Assembly: GCF_001682855.1 (NCBI RefSeq)
Contig: NZ_MAQW01000001.1
Coordinates: 1,689,569 to 1,753,568 of the forward strand
Source: Bacillus sp. FJAT-27264
GTDB taxonomy: Bacteria; Bacillota; Bacilli; Paenibacillales; Paenibacillaceae
Direction of reading: 5' to 3'
Length of the DNA stretch: 64,000 bases
Positions 43,852 through 52,556 of the stretch are shown here, one piece after another. The notes below the pieces were generated by a model. The model searched no databases. It worked only from the letters and a program-made list of their open reading frames with translations, and was not told where the DNA came from. Position 1 is the stretch's first letter. Each line of letters opens with the position of its first letter. The position numbers were made by a program, and so were the translations under genes.

Positions 43852-45468
43852 CTAAATTAAAATTCCAATGGCAGCTTCGATTTTCCCTACAATCTCACCG
43901 GATTCAGCTAGTTTTATAGCTCCCTTAGAAAGCGAAGGCATGTATGTATCATTATCTGTGAACGGAATGGCATCTAGTAACACGTCATAAGCGATTTGCG
44001 TGCCTGCCCCTAGTTTAAAATCACCCAATACATCTCTCGTGATATAGATGGCTCTTGAGGCGAGCAAATATTCGATCCCAATAATTTTGGGAAGATTATC
44101 AATGATTTGTTTTGTCTTCCTACATGCCCAAGGGGCCATACTTACATGATCCTCTTGATTACTTTTAGTAGATAGGGTATCTACACTGGCAGGAAAACAT
44201 AATGTTTTATTCTCCGAGGCGATCGCTGCAGCTGCGCATGATATAACGGGGTATCCACAATTCAAACCCGCAGGTTCTCCGGCAAGCATTGGCGGCAAGC
44301 CATAGTTAAGCGTTGAATCACATAGTGCAAAAATTCTTCGTTCCGAAATATTCCCGATTTCCGCTAGACTCATAGCTAAAATATCCATCGCAAAGGCAAT
44401 CGGTTCACCATGAAAATTCCCTCCGCTTAAGAAATCAAGCTCCCCTTGTTCATTCCAAAACACAAGTGGATTGTCTGTAGCCGCATTGATTTCCCGCTCC
44501 AGAATGTCTCGGACATAGTTTAAATTATCCCTACATGAACCATGTACTTGCGGTAGACAGCGAATGGAATATAAATCTTGAACGCGCGGCTGGTACTCTG
44601 GATGCAGGACATCATGCTTCAAGTGAACCTTTCTTGCATCTTCGGTCGTGCGCTCGCTATCTCTAACAAGTCTTCTAATATTGCTGGCACTGTCTATTTG
44701 CCCTTTTTGCCGTCTGACAAGATGGATTCGCTCATCAAATGCCGCCAGTTCTCCACGCATAGCCTCAATACTTAACGAGGCAGAAGCTTCTGCTTCTTTT
44801 ACTAGCTTTGCAGCATCGTAATAATTAAGCACAGCCATCCCTGCAAACATCGTCGTTCCATTGATGAGCGCGAGTGCATCCTTTGCTTTCAGCTCGAATT
44901 TGACCGGATAGATCCCGGCTCTTTTTAAAGCTTCCGGAGCAGGTAAGATCTCACCTTCATAGTAGGCTTCAGCAGCATCATACCCAATGAGAACAGCGGC
45001 CATATGTGCCAAAGGCGCGAGATCGCCACAAGCTCCAACTGAGCCTTGCACAGGAATTACAGGGTGTACCCCTTTATTCAACATTTCGACCAGCCTGTCC
45101 ACCACTTCAATTCTGAGTCCAGACACGCCTTGACAAAAAGCATTTAATCTTACCGCCATGGTCGCTCTAACTACTTCTTCTGATGCAGGGTCACCAACGC
45201 CCCCACAATGCGACAAAATAATATTTCTTTGGAACAAATCATTATCTTCAACGGAAATATTGAAATCTTTCAATTTACCTACGCCAGTATTAAAACCATA
45301 AATCGGAGGTGCATCACTTCTGATCCAATTCTTCTCTATGTATTCTCTGACTTTAATAATTTCTTTTCTACTAGATTCAGCAATTCGAACCTGAACATGA
45401 TGTCTGGAGATATTAACAATATCTTCAATTTTTATATTCTCTCCATCTAGTATCACTTCGCTCATCAT
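43852..45468 (-). CDS. MIO-type aromatic/histidine ammonia-lyase family protein with Ala-Cys-Gly motif
   Basis: A 538-residue member of the HAL/PAL family. The usual active-site residues are present: Tyr57 (IYGFNTGVGKL), His87 (IILSHCGGVG), Asn in LINGTTMF, Tyr and Arg in VQDLYSIRCLPQVHG, and Glu in KSNQEDHVSMA. The prosthetic-group tripeptide Ala-Ser-Gly is replaced by Ala-Cys-Gly (GSVGACGDLAPLAHM; Cys147, codon TGT at 45030-45028). The active-site His resembles histidine ammonia-lyases, but no other hut genes are nearby. Instead the gene heads an operon with an amino-acid importer, IclR and a sarcosine-oxidase-like enzyme, so the substrate may be an unusual amino acid. It may deaminate or act as an aminomutase. 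Confidence 0.88.
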   Translation of the reverse strand: MMSEVILDGENIKIEDIVNISRHHVQVRIAESSRKEIIKVREYIEKNWIRSDAPPIYGFNTGVGKLKDFNISVEDNDLFQRNIILSHCGGVGDPASEEVVRATMAVRLNAFCQGVSGLRIEVVDRLVEMLNKGVHPVIPVQGSVGACGDLAPLAHMAAVLIGYDAAEAYYEGEILPAPEALKRAGIYPVKFELKAKDALALINGTTMFAGMAVLNYYDAAKLVKEAEASASLSIEAMRGELAAFDERIHLVRRQKGQIDSASNIRRLVRDSERTTEDARKVHLKHDVLHPEYQPRVQDLYSIRCLPQVHGSCRDNLNYVRDILEREINAATDNPLVFWNEQGELDFLSGGNFHGEPIAFAMDILAMSLAEIGNISERRIFALCDSTLNYGLPPMLAGEPAGLNCGYPVISCAAAAIASENKTLCFPASVDTLSTKSNQEDHVSMAPWACRKTKQIIDNLPKIIGIEYLLASRAIYITRDVLGDFKLGAGTQIAYDVLLDAIPFTDNDTYMPSLSKGAIKLAESGEIVGKIEAAIGILI

Positions 45469-45488
45469 CGATCCCCCGCATCATGTAT

Positions 45489-45509
45489 CTGTTTCTATAA
45501 TAGAAACAG
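45489..45509. promoter_or_regulatory. Perfect palindrome, probable IclR operator
   Basis: CTGTTTCTAT, one central A, ATAGAAACAG. It is 21 bp upstream of the lyase start codon and overlaps a TATTAT that could be the -10. An extra half-site GTTTCTTTAT follows at 45512. IclR-family sites often have this TTTC...GAAA form. Confidence 0.7.
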
Positions 45510-45688
45510 TTGTTTCTTTATTTGGTTAATTTAGTTAATTGTAAAAGATTGATGTTTCCGTGTCAATACTTAACTTATGAGTTTAGTCGGAATTTGTTTT
45601 GCGGGTTGGAATAATAAGATTATTCATAACATGACATACTGTAGTCTAGTTATGGATGATAAATTTAAATCACAAAGGAGGAGTAATC

Positions 45689-46051
45689 ATGTCTTTTCAA
45701 CTACCAAAACCGATTGCAATTTACATGGATTCCCTAAATACCAATGACAATACTGTCATTGACGATTGCGTGGCAAAAGACGCTCATGTTCACGATATTG
45801 GTGAAAATAATCATTTCAATGGACTTGAGGCTATTAAGAAGTGGCGCGGAGACTCAAATGACGAATTTAAGCTGAGATCCGAGGTTATACACGTGGAAGA
45901 CAAACACGGAATAGTCATTGTAACTTCCCTAACCAGCGGCAATTTTCCGGGAAGTCCTCAACTGTTTTATTATTTCTTTACTGTCGCAGATCACCTGATC
46001 ACCAATATAGAAATTGTTCCAGGTGAGGAAAACGTAAAACTGGATATTTAA
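45689..46051 (+). CDS. SnoaL-like / NTF2-fold protein
   Basis: A 120-residue small protein with an NTF2-like pattern: LPKPIAIYMDSLNTNDNTVIDDCVAKDAHVHDIGENNHFNGLEAIKKW (N-terminal helix, then the characteristic HDIG.N..F.G...I..W strand/helix turn) and a beta-rich C-terminal half. Members include polyketide cyclases, isomerases and proteins of unknown role. No catalytic assignment is possible. AAAGGAGGAG precedes ATG 45689. A longer start 11 codons upstream has no such site. It is divergent from the lyase operon. Confidence 0.75.
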   Translation: MSFQLPKPIAIYMDSLNTNDNTVIDDCVAKDAHVHDIGENNHFNGLEAIKKWRGDSNDEFKLRSEVIHVEDKHGIVIVTSLTSGNFPGSPQLFYYFFTVADHLITNIEIVPGEENVKLDI

Positions 46052-46059
46052 GCGGTATA

Positions 46060-46330
46060 CAGTCACAAGAAGGTCTGGCAGCTTATGAAGGATCTGGTCA
46101 GAACGCAACGATGTGCAGTTCGTACTGGATAACGTCAAGCAGTGGACAAGCAAAATAGACGTACCTCGGATGCCGTGCTCCTTTCGGATCAAGGCTTCCA
46201 ATATACATCTCAAGAGTACAACTCGCGATTAGAAGGATTCGACATCGGCGTTAGGGGCAGCCACTCTCGCAAAGCCAACCTGCTGGATAACGCATGTATC
46301 GAATCCTTTTTTTCGTATCGTATATTTACT
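46060..46330 (+). pseudogene. IS3-family transposase remnant
   Basis: The plus strand encodes pieces of an IS3-type OrfB in more than one frame: NDVQFVLDNVKQ at about 46108, then after a frameshift DAVLLSDQGFQYTSQEYNSRLEGFDI and SHSRKANLLDNACIESFF. The last two carry the family SDQG-F-YTS and NA..ESFF motifs of the catalytic core. The N-terminal two thirds and the end are missing, so it is inactive. Confidence 0.8.
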
Positions 46331-46374
46331 TTTATAATTACCAGCGGAGTCGCTCAAGCATACTAATCATAGCC

Positions 46375-47124
46375 TTATTCACCGTTGCTTTGTTTACTCC
46401 GATCTCCCCAAGTACGGCCCTGCTCCACAAAGGCTGCAAATAGCTTCGTCATTTGAGGGTCGTTAGCTGCTGCCATATTTTCTGGATGCCACTGTACCCC
46501 AATTGTAAAAGTTCCCCCCGTATGCTCAACCCCTTCAATTACACCATCAGGTGACGTCGCCGTCACTTGCAATCCTTCTCCAAGTTCTCGAAGTGCCTGA
46601 TGATGAAGACTGTTGACCCTTACTTGGGTGCTCCCAAAAATGCTAGCCAATCGACTTTCAGGTGCAAGCAAAATATCATGGGTATCTCTGCTTCGAGGAA
46701 CGTCGCGCTGCACATGTTCCAGAGCTCCCTCATACTGGCTCGGCAAATCCTGATAGAGCGTACCGCCGAGGGCAACATTCAGAACTTGCACTCCGCGGCA
46801 GATGGCCAGTAGTGGTTTATCAGTATCTAGAACATAGCGAATCGCTTCCAGCTCAATCACGTCACGAATTGCCAGTGTCTGTCCAAGCTCAGGTATGGCC
46901 TCTTCGCCGTATCTGGAAGGATCGATATCCTCTCCTCCCGTAAAAATCAAACCGTCGCAAAGGTCGATCAATTGTTTAACTGTTTCTATTGAAGCAAGCG
47001 GCAGAACGATGGGTAGACCACCCGCCGCTTCTACCGCAATGTGATAATCCTGATGGACGTATACCCCTTCACTGTAAGCGTTCAATCTGGTTAATGTACT
47101 TGTAATGCCGATAACAGGTTTCAT
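46375..47124 (-). CDS. Gamma-glutamyl-gamma-aminobutyrate hydrolase family protein (class I amidotransferase fold)
   Basis: A 249-residue PuuD-like hydrolase. The nucleophile is in LLAICRGVQVLNVALGG (Cys), with His and Glu in TIGVQWHPENMAA. The N-terminal MKPVIGITSTLTRLNAYSEGVYVHQDYHIAVEAAGGLPIVLP (family match) is typical of the group. Such enzymes cleave gamma-glutamyl amides. It is the last gene of the peptide-importer operon that also encodes an AbgB-like hydrolase, suggesting that glutamyl compounds are imported and cleaved. AAAAGGAG precedes the ATG. Confidence 0.88.
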   Translation of the reverse strand: MKPVIGITSTLTRLNAYSEGVYVHQDYHIAVEAAGGLPIVLPLASIETVKQLIDLCDGLIFTGGEDIDPSRYGEEAIPELGQTLAIRDVIELEAIRYVLDTDKPLLAICRGVQVLNVALGGTLYQDLPSQYEGALEHVQRDVPRSRDTHDILLAPESRLASIFGSTQVRVNSLHHQALRELGEGLQVTATSPDGVIEGVEHTGGTFTIGVQWHPENMAAANDPQMTKLFAAFVEQGRTWGDRSKQSNGE

Positions 47125-47177
47125 AATAAGCTCCTTTTACGCTAATGGTATAGGCCTTGTGTGCAAGGAACGCCAGA

Positions 47178-48104
47178 CTACTGGCGGGTATCTAGCGCAT
47201 CGCGCAGACCATCACCTACGAAATTGATAGCAAGCACAGTGAGCAGGATCATTGCCCCCGGTGGTACCCACAGCCATGGCTGATCGGTTAATACCGTCAA
47301 CGATTGTGCGTCTGTGAGCATATTCCCCCAGCTAGCTGTCGGGGGCTGCACCCCCATGCCGAGAAAGCTAAGACCCGCTTCACTCATAATGGCGGAAGCA
47401 ATGCCAAAGGTCGCATTCACGATGATGGGCCCAACAGCATTGGGGAAGATATGCTTGAACAATATCCTCGGCGTGCTCAGCCCGAGAGCGACGCCTGCAT
47501 TTATGTAGTCAAGCTGCTTGATAGACAGTACGCTACCTCTAACGAGTCTTGCGACACTCGGCCAGGAAAACAAAGCAAGGACGAGAATAATCGTTGTCAT
47601 GTTCGAGCCTAGAATACTAATGACTACAAGAATAACCATCAGAAAGGGAAACGCCATAAACATATCTGTTATCCGCATGATCACCATATCCAGCCAGCCG
47701 CCAAAATAAGCGGACACGATCCCGATTAGTGTTCCAACGGTCACGTATAGAGCTACTGTCACGAACCCGACGATAAGTGAAATTTGCGTCGCATAGATGA
47801 GACGACTCAGAACGTCGCGTCCAACCTGATCCGTCCCGAGCCAATGCTCTGCCGAAGGGGGGGCTGAGAAAACTCCCGTTACTTCTTTAGGGTCGTTGGG
47901 AGCAATCCACGGTGCCAACAATGCCACAAGGATAAGCAACACAGTTATTACGAGCCCGGCAACGGCCAGCTTGTGCCGAATAAAGCGAGTGAATAACTGC
48001 TTTAAAAAAGCATCTTCCGTCTCCGGTTTAACGCTCTCAACAGGGATCACTGCAGACATCGAGCCCTCATCAAGCTCATACGGAGATAATGCCAAATCGA
48101 TCAC
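47178..48104 (-). CDS. Peptide ABC transporter permease (DppC/OppC type)
   Basis: A 308-residue permease. The N-terminal cytoplasmic stretch and first helix (HKLAVAGLVITVLLILVALLAPWIAPNDP) are characteristic of DppC-type subunits. The periplasmic APPSAEHWLGTDQVGRDVLSRLIYATQ follows, and the EAA loop is in GLSTPRILFKHIFPNAVGPIIVNATFGIASAIMSEAGLSFLG (family match). The start is GTG. It pairs with the DppB-type permease 5 bp upstream. Confidence 0.93.
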   Translation of the reverse strand: MIDLALSPYELDEGSMSAVIPVESVKPETEDAFLKQLFTRFIRHKLAVAGLVITVLLILVALLAPWIAPNDPKEVTGVFSAPPSAEHWLGTDQVGRDVLSRLIYATQISLIVGFVTVALYVTVGTLIGIVSAYFGGWLDMVIMRITDMFMAFPFLMVILVVISILGSNMTTIILVLALFSWPSVARLVRGSVLSIKQLDYINAGVALGLSTPRILFKHIFPNAVGPIIVNATFGIASAIMSEAGLSFLGMGVQPPTASWGNMLTDAQSLTVLTDQPWLWVPPGAMILLTVLAINFVGDGLRDALDTRQ

Positions 48105-48109
48105 CCTCT

Positions 48110-49060
48110 CTAAGTGTATTTAATACGCGGATCAGCCGCTGCATACAGCAAATCCGTAAGCAAGTTCGTCGTAAGTACAATCAGTGCCGCTACCAGATTC
48201 AGCCCCATCAGTATTGGATAATCGCGGGACAATATAGATTGAATCGTCAACTGGCCGATACCTGGCCATTGGAATATTTGCTCAATAAGAATGCTGCCGC
48301 CTAACAACAGCGGAATCTCCATGCCAACTACAGTAATGATCGGGATAAGCGCATTACGCAGCGCGTGCTTATTCGTGACAATAAACGGATGCAGGCCTTT
48401 GGAATTTGCTGTACGCAGGTAGTCCATATTCATTACATCCAGCATACTCGCCCGCACATATCGCACTTTTTTCCCTGCAATAACGATACCTAGTACAAAC
48501 ACAGGCAGAATCATATGGGTAAGACGATCCCAGAAGCCCCCTGCGCCGCCAAGTGTAACCATCCCGCCCGTGGGAAACCATTTCAATTGAACAGCAAATA
48601 CATAAATCAGACCCAAACCAAGAAAAAACTGCGGTACAGAGGTACCGATAAAAGATAGGCCTGTCATAATATAATCGAACTTCGTATTTTGCTTAACAGC
48701 GCTAAGAATACCAACAGGAATGGCAATAAGCATTCCGAAGATAAGCGCAGCAGAGGCCAGCAGTAAAGTTGGACCGATTCTTTCGCCGATGATCTTGGTA
48801 ACGGGTGCATACGAGCTAAAAGAGTAACCTAACTGACCGTGCAGCAGATTCAGCAGCCACTTAAAATATTGCAGAATTACAGGATCATTCAGACCCAGAA
48901 TCTCTTTCCTGAGCTCAAGGACTTCCTTTGGCGTATTCGGATCGATGAACATATCAACTGGATTGCCAGGCGCAAGCTTAATAATGAAATAATTAAGCAC
49001 TGTAATCCCCAATAGGACGGGGATCGCAATCAGGATTCGGCGGATAATATATTGAAAAAT
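48110..49060 (-). CDS. Peptide ABC transporter permease (DppB/OppB type), probable ATT start
   Basis: The frame encodes a DppB-type permease with LAPGNPVDMFIDPNTPKEVLELRKEILGLNDPVILQYFKWL (family match), about six helices and a C-terminal RADPRIKYT-like end (AAADPRIKYT). The first ATG/GTG/TTG in frame is TTG 49012, which has no ribosome site and would remove half of helix 1. Upstream codons read IFQYIIRRILIAIPVL, exactly where this family has MFQYIIRR. GGGAGGAG lies eight bases before the ATT at 49060. I therefore propose initiation at ATT, giving 316 residues. It is part of the peptide-importer operon. Confidence 0.88.
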   Translation of the reverse strand: MFQYIIRRILIAIPVLLGITVLNYFIIKLAPGNPVDMFIDPNTPKEVLELRKEILGLNDPVILQYFKWLLNLLHGQLGYSFSSYAPVTKIIGERIGPTLLLASAALIFGMLIAIPVGILSAVKQNTKFDYIMTGLSFIGTSVPQFFLGLGLIYVFAVQLKWFPTGGMVTLGGAGGFWDRLTHMILPVFVLGIVIAGKKVRYVRASMLDVMNMDYLRTANSKGLHPFIVTNKHALRNALIPIITVVGMEIPLLLGGSILIEQIFQWPGIGQLTIQSILSRDYPILMGLNLVAALIVLTTNLLTDLLYAAADPRIKYT

Positions 49061-49089
49061 GGCCGACTCCTCCCTTCTCTTTCATTACT

Positions 49090-50070
49090 CTATTGGGCAA
49101 GAGGAAAATGACAAGCAACCGCATGCGGCTTCTTGTCTAATGCCGCTTCTTCCAGGCGGCATAGCTCCTGCGCATACGGGCAGCGTGTATGGAATCGGCA
49201 GCCACTGGGAGGATTGGCCGGAGACGGCACATCGCCCTGGATGACGATACGTTTGTCTGCACGCAGGGTCGGATCTGGCTTCGGATAGGCTTGAAGTAAG
49301 ATTTGCGTGTAAGGATGCCTCGGACTGCGGAATAGTTCATCCTTATCGCCAATCTCAACGATTTTCCCCAAATACATCACAGCCACTCGAGTGCTAATAT
49401 ATTTCACTGCACCGATTCCGTGGGCAATAAATAGATAGGTCAGATTCAATTCCTTTTGCAGATCGGACAGGAGATTCAATATTTGTGCTTGAATGGATAC
49501 ATCCAGCGCAGATACCGGCTCGTCGCAGACGATCAGCTTAGGCTCAAATGAAATGGCCCGAGCGATCCCGATCCGCTGACGCTGGCCACCGGAGAACTCG
49601 TGCGGATACCTATTTTTATAAGCTTGTGGCAGTCCGACCATATCAAGCAGTCGGTTCACACGCGCCTGTACCTGACTGCCGGTTGCTAAATTATGCGCAA
49701 TATACGGCTCTGCTAAAATGTCAGCCACTCGTTGGCGTGGATTAAGCGATGCATATGGATCTTGGAAAATGATTTGAAGCCGCGTACGAACCTCCCTGAG
49801 TTCCTTTTGCTTCCGGTAAGTAATATCCTCATTTTCAAACCATATCCGACCTTCAAAGGGATTCTCAAGTCTTACAATCGAACGACCGAAAGACGATTTG
49901 CCACAGCCGGATTCACCAACAAGTCCGAGTGTTTCGCCTTTACGGATGCTCAGGCTAATATCGTCTACCGCCTTTACATGACCGACCGTACGTGAGAATA
50001 CACCTTTTTTAATCGGATAATACGTCTTCAGCTGTTCTACTTGAAGCAGCGGAGAATCTGCGATCATCAT
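49090..50070 (-). CDS. Peptide ABC transporter ATP-binding protein (DppF/OppF type)
   Basis: A 326-residue ATPase: Walker [22 protein letters not shown]-loop LQIIFQDPYASLNPRQRVADIL, signature EFSGGQRQRIGIARAISFEPKLIVCDEPVSALDVS (family match), and the C-terminal oligopeptide/dipeptide domain with the Cys-rich [16 protein letters not shown] that binds a cluster in some members. Its ATG overlaps the preceding ATPase stop (ATGA). Together with the partner ATPase it drives the importer. Confidence 0.94.
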   Translation of the reverse strand: MMIADSPLLQVEQLKTYYPIKKGVFSRTVGHVKAVDDISLSIRKGETLGLVGESGCGKSSFGRSIVRLENPFEGRIWFENEDITYRKQKELREVRTRLQIIFQDPYASLNPRQRVADILAEPYIAHNLATGSQVQARVNRLLDMVGLPQAYKNRYPHEFSGGQRQRIGIARAISFEPKLIVCDEPVSALDVSIQAQILNLLSDLQKELNLTYLFIAHGIGAVKYISTRVAVMYLGKIVEIGDKDELFRSPRHPYTQILLQAYPKPDPTLRADKRIVIQGDVPSPANPPSGCRFHTRCPYAQELCRLEEAALDKKPHAVACHFPLAQ

Positions 50071-51095
50071 ACGCTAGCCTCCTGTTGCCGGGAATTTACA
50101 ATGTCTGATAAAGGTATCGTCTGCTCCTCGACGGCCCAGCATCGTACTTGATGCTCACCCGCCACACTTTTAAGCTCCGGCTGTTCCTGCCGGCAACGGT
50201 TGGTCGCTAAGGCACAACGGGTATGGAAACGGCAACCCTCAGGCATTTTTGTGATCGATGGCACCGTGCCGGGAATAGCCTGTAGCCGTTCATTCTCTCC
50301 ATGAATACTCGGGATGGATGCCAGCAAACCTTGCGTGTAGGGATGCTTCGGTTCACGGAAGAGCGTGAATACGTCCGCCGATTCTACAATTTGGCCAGCA
50401 TACATAACAATTACACGATCCGCCATCTCTGCTACGACACCCAGATCATGAGTGATCAGCATAATCGCTGCTTTGCTCTCTTGCTGAAGCAGCTTCATCA
50501 GCTCCAAAATTTGCGCTTGGATCGTGACATCAAGTGCTGTCGTCGGTTCATCGGCAATCAGTAGCTTAGGCTTGCAGGACAATGCCATAGCAATCATAAT
50601 TCTTTGGCGCATCCCGCCAGAGAGCGTATGCGGATAGGTGTTCATTAGATTCTTACCATGAGGTAATCCGACTTTATGCAGCATTTCAATCGCATAAGTT
50701 TTGGCTTCCCTGCGGGTAAGGCTCGTATGACACTGAATCATTTCCACAAGCTGATGCCCGATCGTCAGAACCGGATTCAGCGAGCTCATCGGCTCTTGGA
50801 AGATCATAGATATCTCCTTCCCCCTTAGGGTACGGAGCTCCTTCTCGGAATTCGCAGCTATATTCTGGCCGTTAAAGCGAATTTCCCCTTGCTTAATCCG
50901 GCCATTATTACCGAGCAGTCTCATGATTGAAAGTGAGGTCACACTCTTTCCGCAACCAGATTCACCAACAATGCCTATCGTCTCCCCTGCTTTCAGATTG
51001 AAGCTAATATCCTGAACAGCGACTACGTCTTCTTGTCCGTTCCAAAATACGGTTTGCAGCCGATCGATTTCCAATAAATTAGTGATATGATTCAC
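50067..51095 (-). CDS. Peptide ABC transporter ATP-binding protein (DppD/OppD type)
   Basis: A 342-residue ATPase: Walker [22 protein letters not shown]-loop [19 protein letters not shown], signature [35 protein letters not shown] (family match), H-switch [16 protein letters not shown] and the C-terminal [16 protein letters not shown] cluster-type motif. The start is GTG. It lies between the M20 hydrolase gene and the DppF-type ATPase. Confidence 0.94.
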   Translation of the reverse strand: MNHITNLLEIDRLQTVFWNGQEDVVAVQDISFNLKAGETIGIVGESGCGKSVTSLSIMRLLGNNGRIKQGEIRFNGQNIAANSEKELRTLRGKEISMIFQEPMSSLNPVLTIGHQLVEMIQCHTSLTRREAKTYAIEMLHKVGLPHGKNLMNTYPHTLSGGMRQRIMIAMALSCKPKLLIADEPTTALDVTIQAQILELMKLLQQESKAAIMLITHDLGVVAEMADRVIVMYAGQIVESADVFTLFREPKHPYTQGLLASIPSIHGENERLQAIPGTVPSITKMPEGCRFHTRCALATNRCRQEQPELKSVAGEHQVRCWAVEEQTIPLSDIVNSRQQEASV

Positions 51096-51134
51096 CGCCC
51101 TTCTGACAAAATGAAGCCGTCTGCGTTCAACTTC

Positions 51135-52544
51135 TCAAATAAGAACGGGTGCATGCACATCTTGCGGGATAGCCGGAATATAGGACTTGCCCTGAGTCGA
51201 GTTTTGAAATTCTGCTCGGGCCTTATTAAGGCCCTCTCCACCATCCGTCAACAGCTCATAAGCTGCAAGGGCCAGCAGCTTGGCGGCATGGTGCATACCT
51301 TTAAGACCAATTGGCGAACCAAAAGCAGCCGTCGCTTGCCAGGTGTGTACCTGTACGCCAAGTGGCGCACAGGTCGTCGTAATCTGGCCCACTGGCGTAA
51401 TCCAAGACACATCACCAACATCGCTAGAACCGCCACCCGTTGACTGTGAAGTAGATCGGTTTTCGTAAAATCCCGTTGGCAGAAGCTCGTCTGTCTTCCC
51501 CCACTCCTGATGACGTTTCTTAGCCGCTTGCAACAAATCCGGATCGAGGGTGGTTGCAAGAGCTGTCGCCAGCTCTTGATCCTCAGCTGAGAAGCTCAGC
51601 TCACCTGCATCGTCCTGTTGCTTCACAAGCAATTGATTTAACGTCTCGTTTATATTCAAATCATAAGCACCCGCTTTAATCTCCCAAGTGACCGAGGTCT
51701 CTGTCATCAGAGCACCACCTTGAGCGACCTTGATCAAACGCTCCAGCAGTTCGTCCACATGCTTGCGGTTGACGCCCCGGAGGTAGTACCAGACGCTTGC
51801 CTCATCAGGCACAATATTCGGTGCTTCTCCCCCATTTGTAATCGTATAATGAATACGCGATCCTTCTGGCACATGCTCACGCAAGTAGTTTGCGCCGACA
51901 TTCGTCAACTCGACTGCATCCAGAGCGCTGCGTCCCAAGTGCGGAACGACGCCCGCATGTGCAGCACGACCTTTGAAGAAAAATTCAACAGAAGTAAGTG
52001 CCGATGTTCGAATGCTCCAAGCTGCATTCGAGTTTCCCGGATGCCATGTTAACGCAGCATCCAGATCATCAAAAGCGCTGGCTCTCGCCATAAATGTTTT
52101 GCCGGACAAAACCTCTTCCGCTGGGCAGCCATAATAACGAATCGTACCTGACAATCCTTCCTCATCCAGACTTTGCTTTAATGCGATCACAGCTTCCACG
52201 CCTGCCGTCCCCAGCAGATTATGTCCACATCCGTGGCCGGGTCCGCCAGGAGTGATGGGCTCACGAACCGCGCTCACCTTCTGCGAAAGCCCCGGAAGCG
52301 CATCATATTCCCCAAGGATACCGAGTACCGGTCCACCCGAGCCATACTCAGCCACAAAAGCTGTTGGCACACCACCGATACCAGAAGTAATTCGGAAACC
52401 GGCTGCCTCCAGCGTTTCTGACTGCAGCTTTGAGGCGAAGGCTTCCGTATAAGCTACCTCAGGGCGATTCCAGATGCGCAGCGCAAGCTCCTCATAAGTA
52501 GTCCTATTGGTTTCAAGCCAGTTAACCAGTTGTTGTTTACTCAT
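51135..52544 (-). CDS. M20 family metallohydrolase, AbgB-like
   Basis: A 469-residue M20 amidohydrolase. Metal-site segments: GILGEYDALPGLSQKV, GPGHGCGHNLLGTAGVEAVIALK, YGCPAEEVLSGKTFMARA (catalytic Glu) and AALTWHPGNSNAAW, with the dimerisation insert FFFKGRAAHAGVVPHLGRSALDAVEL. The pattern and length match p-aminobenzoyl-glutamate hydrolase subunit B better than simple amino acid deacylases. No AbgA-type partner gene is present. It sits between the peptide-binding lipoprotein and the ATPases, so it probably cleaves what the transporter imports. Confidence 0.88.
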   Translation of the reverse strand: MSKQQLVNWLETNRTTYEELALRIWNRPEVAYTEAFASKLQSETLEAAGFRITSGIGGVPTAFVAEYGSGGPVLGILGEYDALPGLSQKVSAVREPITPGGPGHGCGHNLLGTAGVEAVIALKQSLDEEGLSGTIRYYGCPAEEVLSGKTFMARASAFDDLDAALTWHPGNSNAAWSIRTSALTSVEFFFKGRAAHAGVVPHLGRSALDAVELTNVGANYLREHVPEGSRIHYTITNGGEAPNIVPDEASVWYYLRGVNRKHVDELLERLIKVAQGGALMTETSVTWEIKAGAYDLNINETLNQLLVKQQDDAGELSFSAEDQELATALATTLDPDLLQAAKKRHQEWGKTDELLPTGFYENRSTSQSTGGGSSDVGDVSWITPVGQITTTCAPLGVQVHTWQATAAFGSPIGLKGMHHAAKLLALAAYELLTDGGEGLNKARAEFQNSTQGKSYIPAIPQDVHAPVLI

Positions 52545-52556
52545 GCTCTCCTCCTG

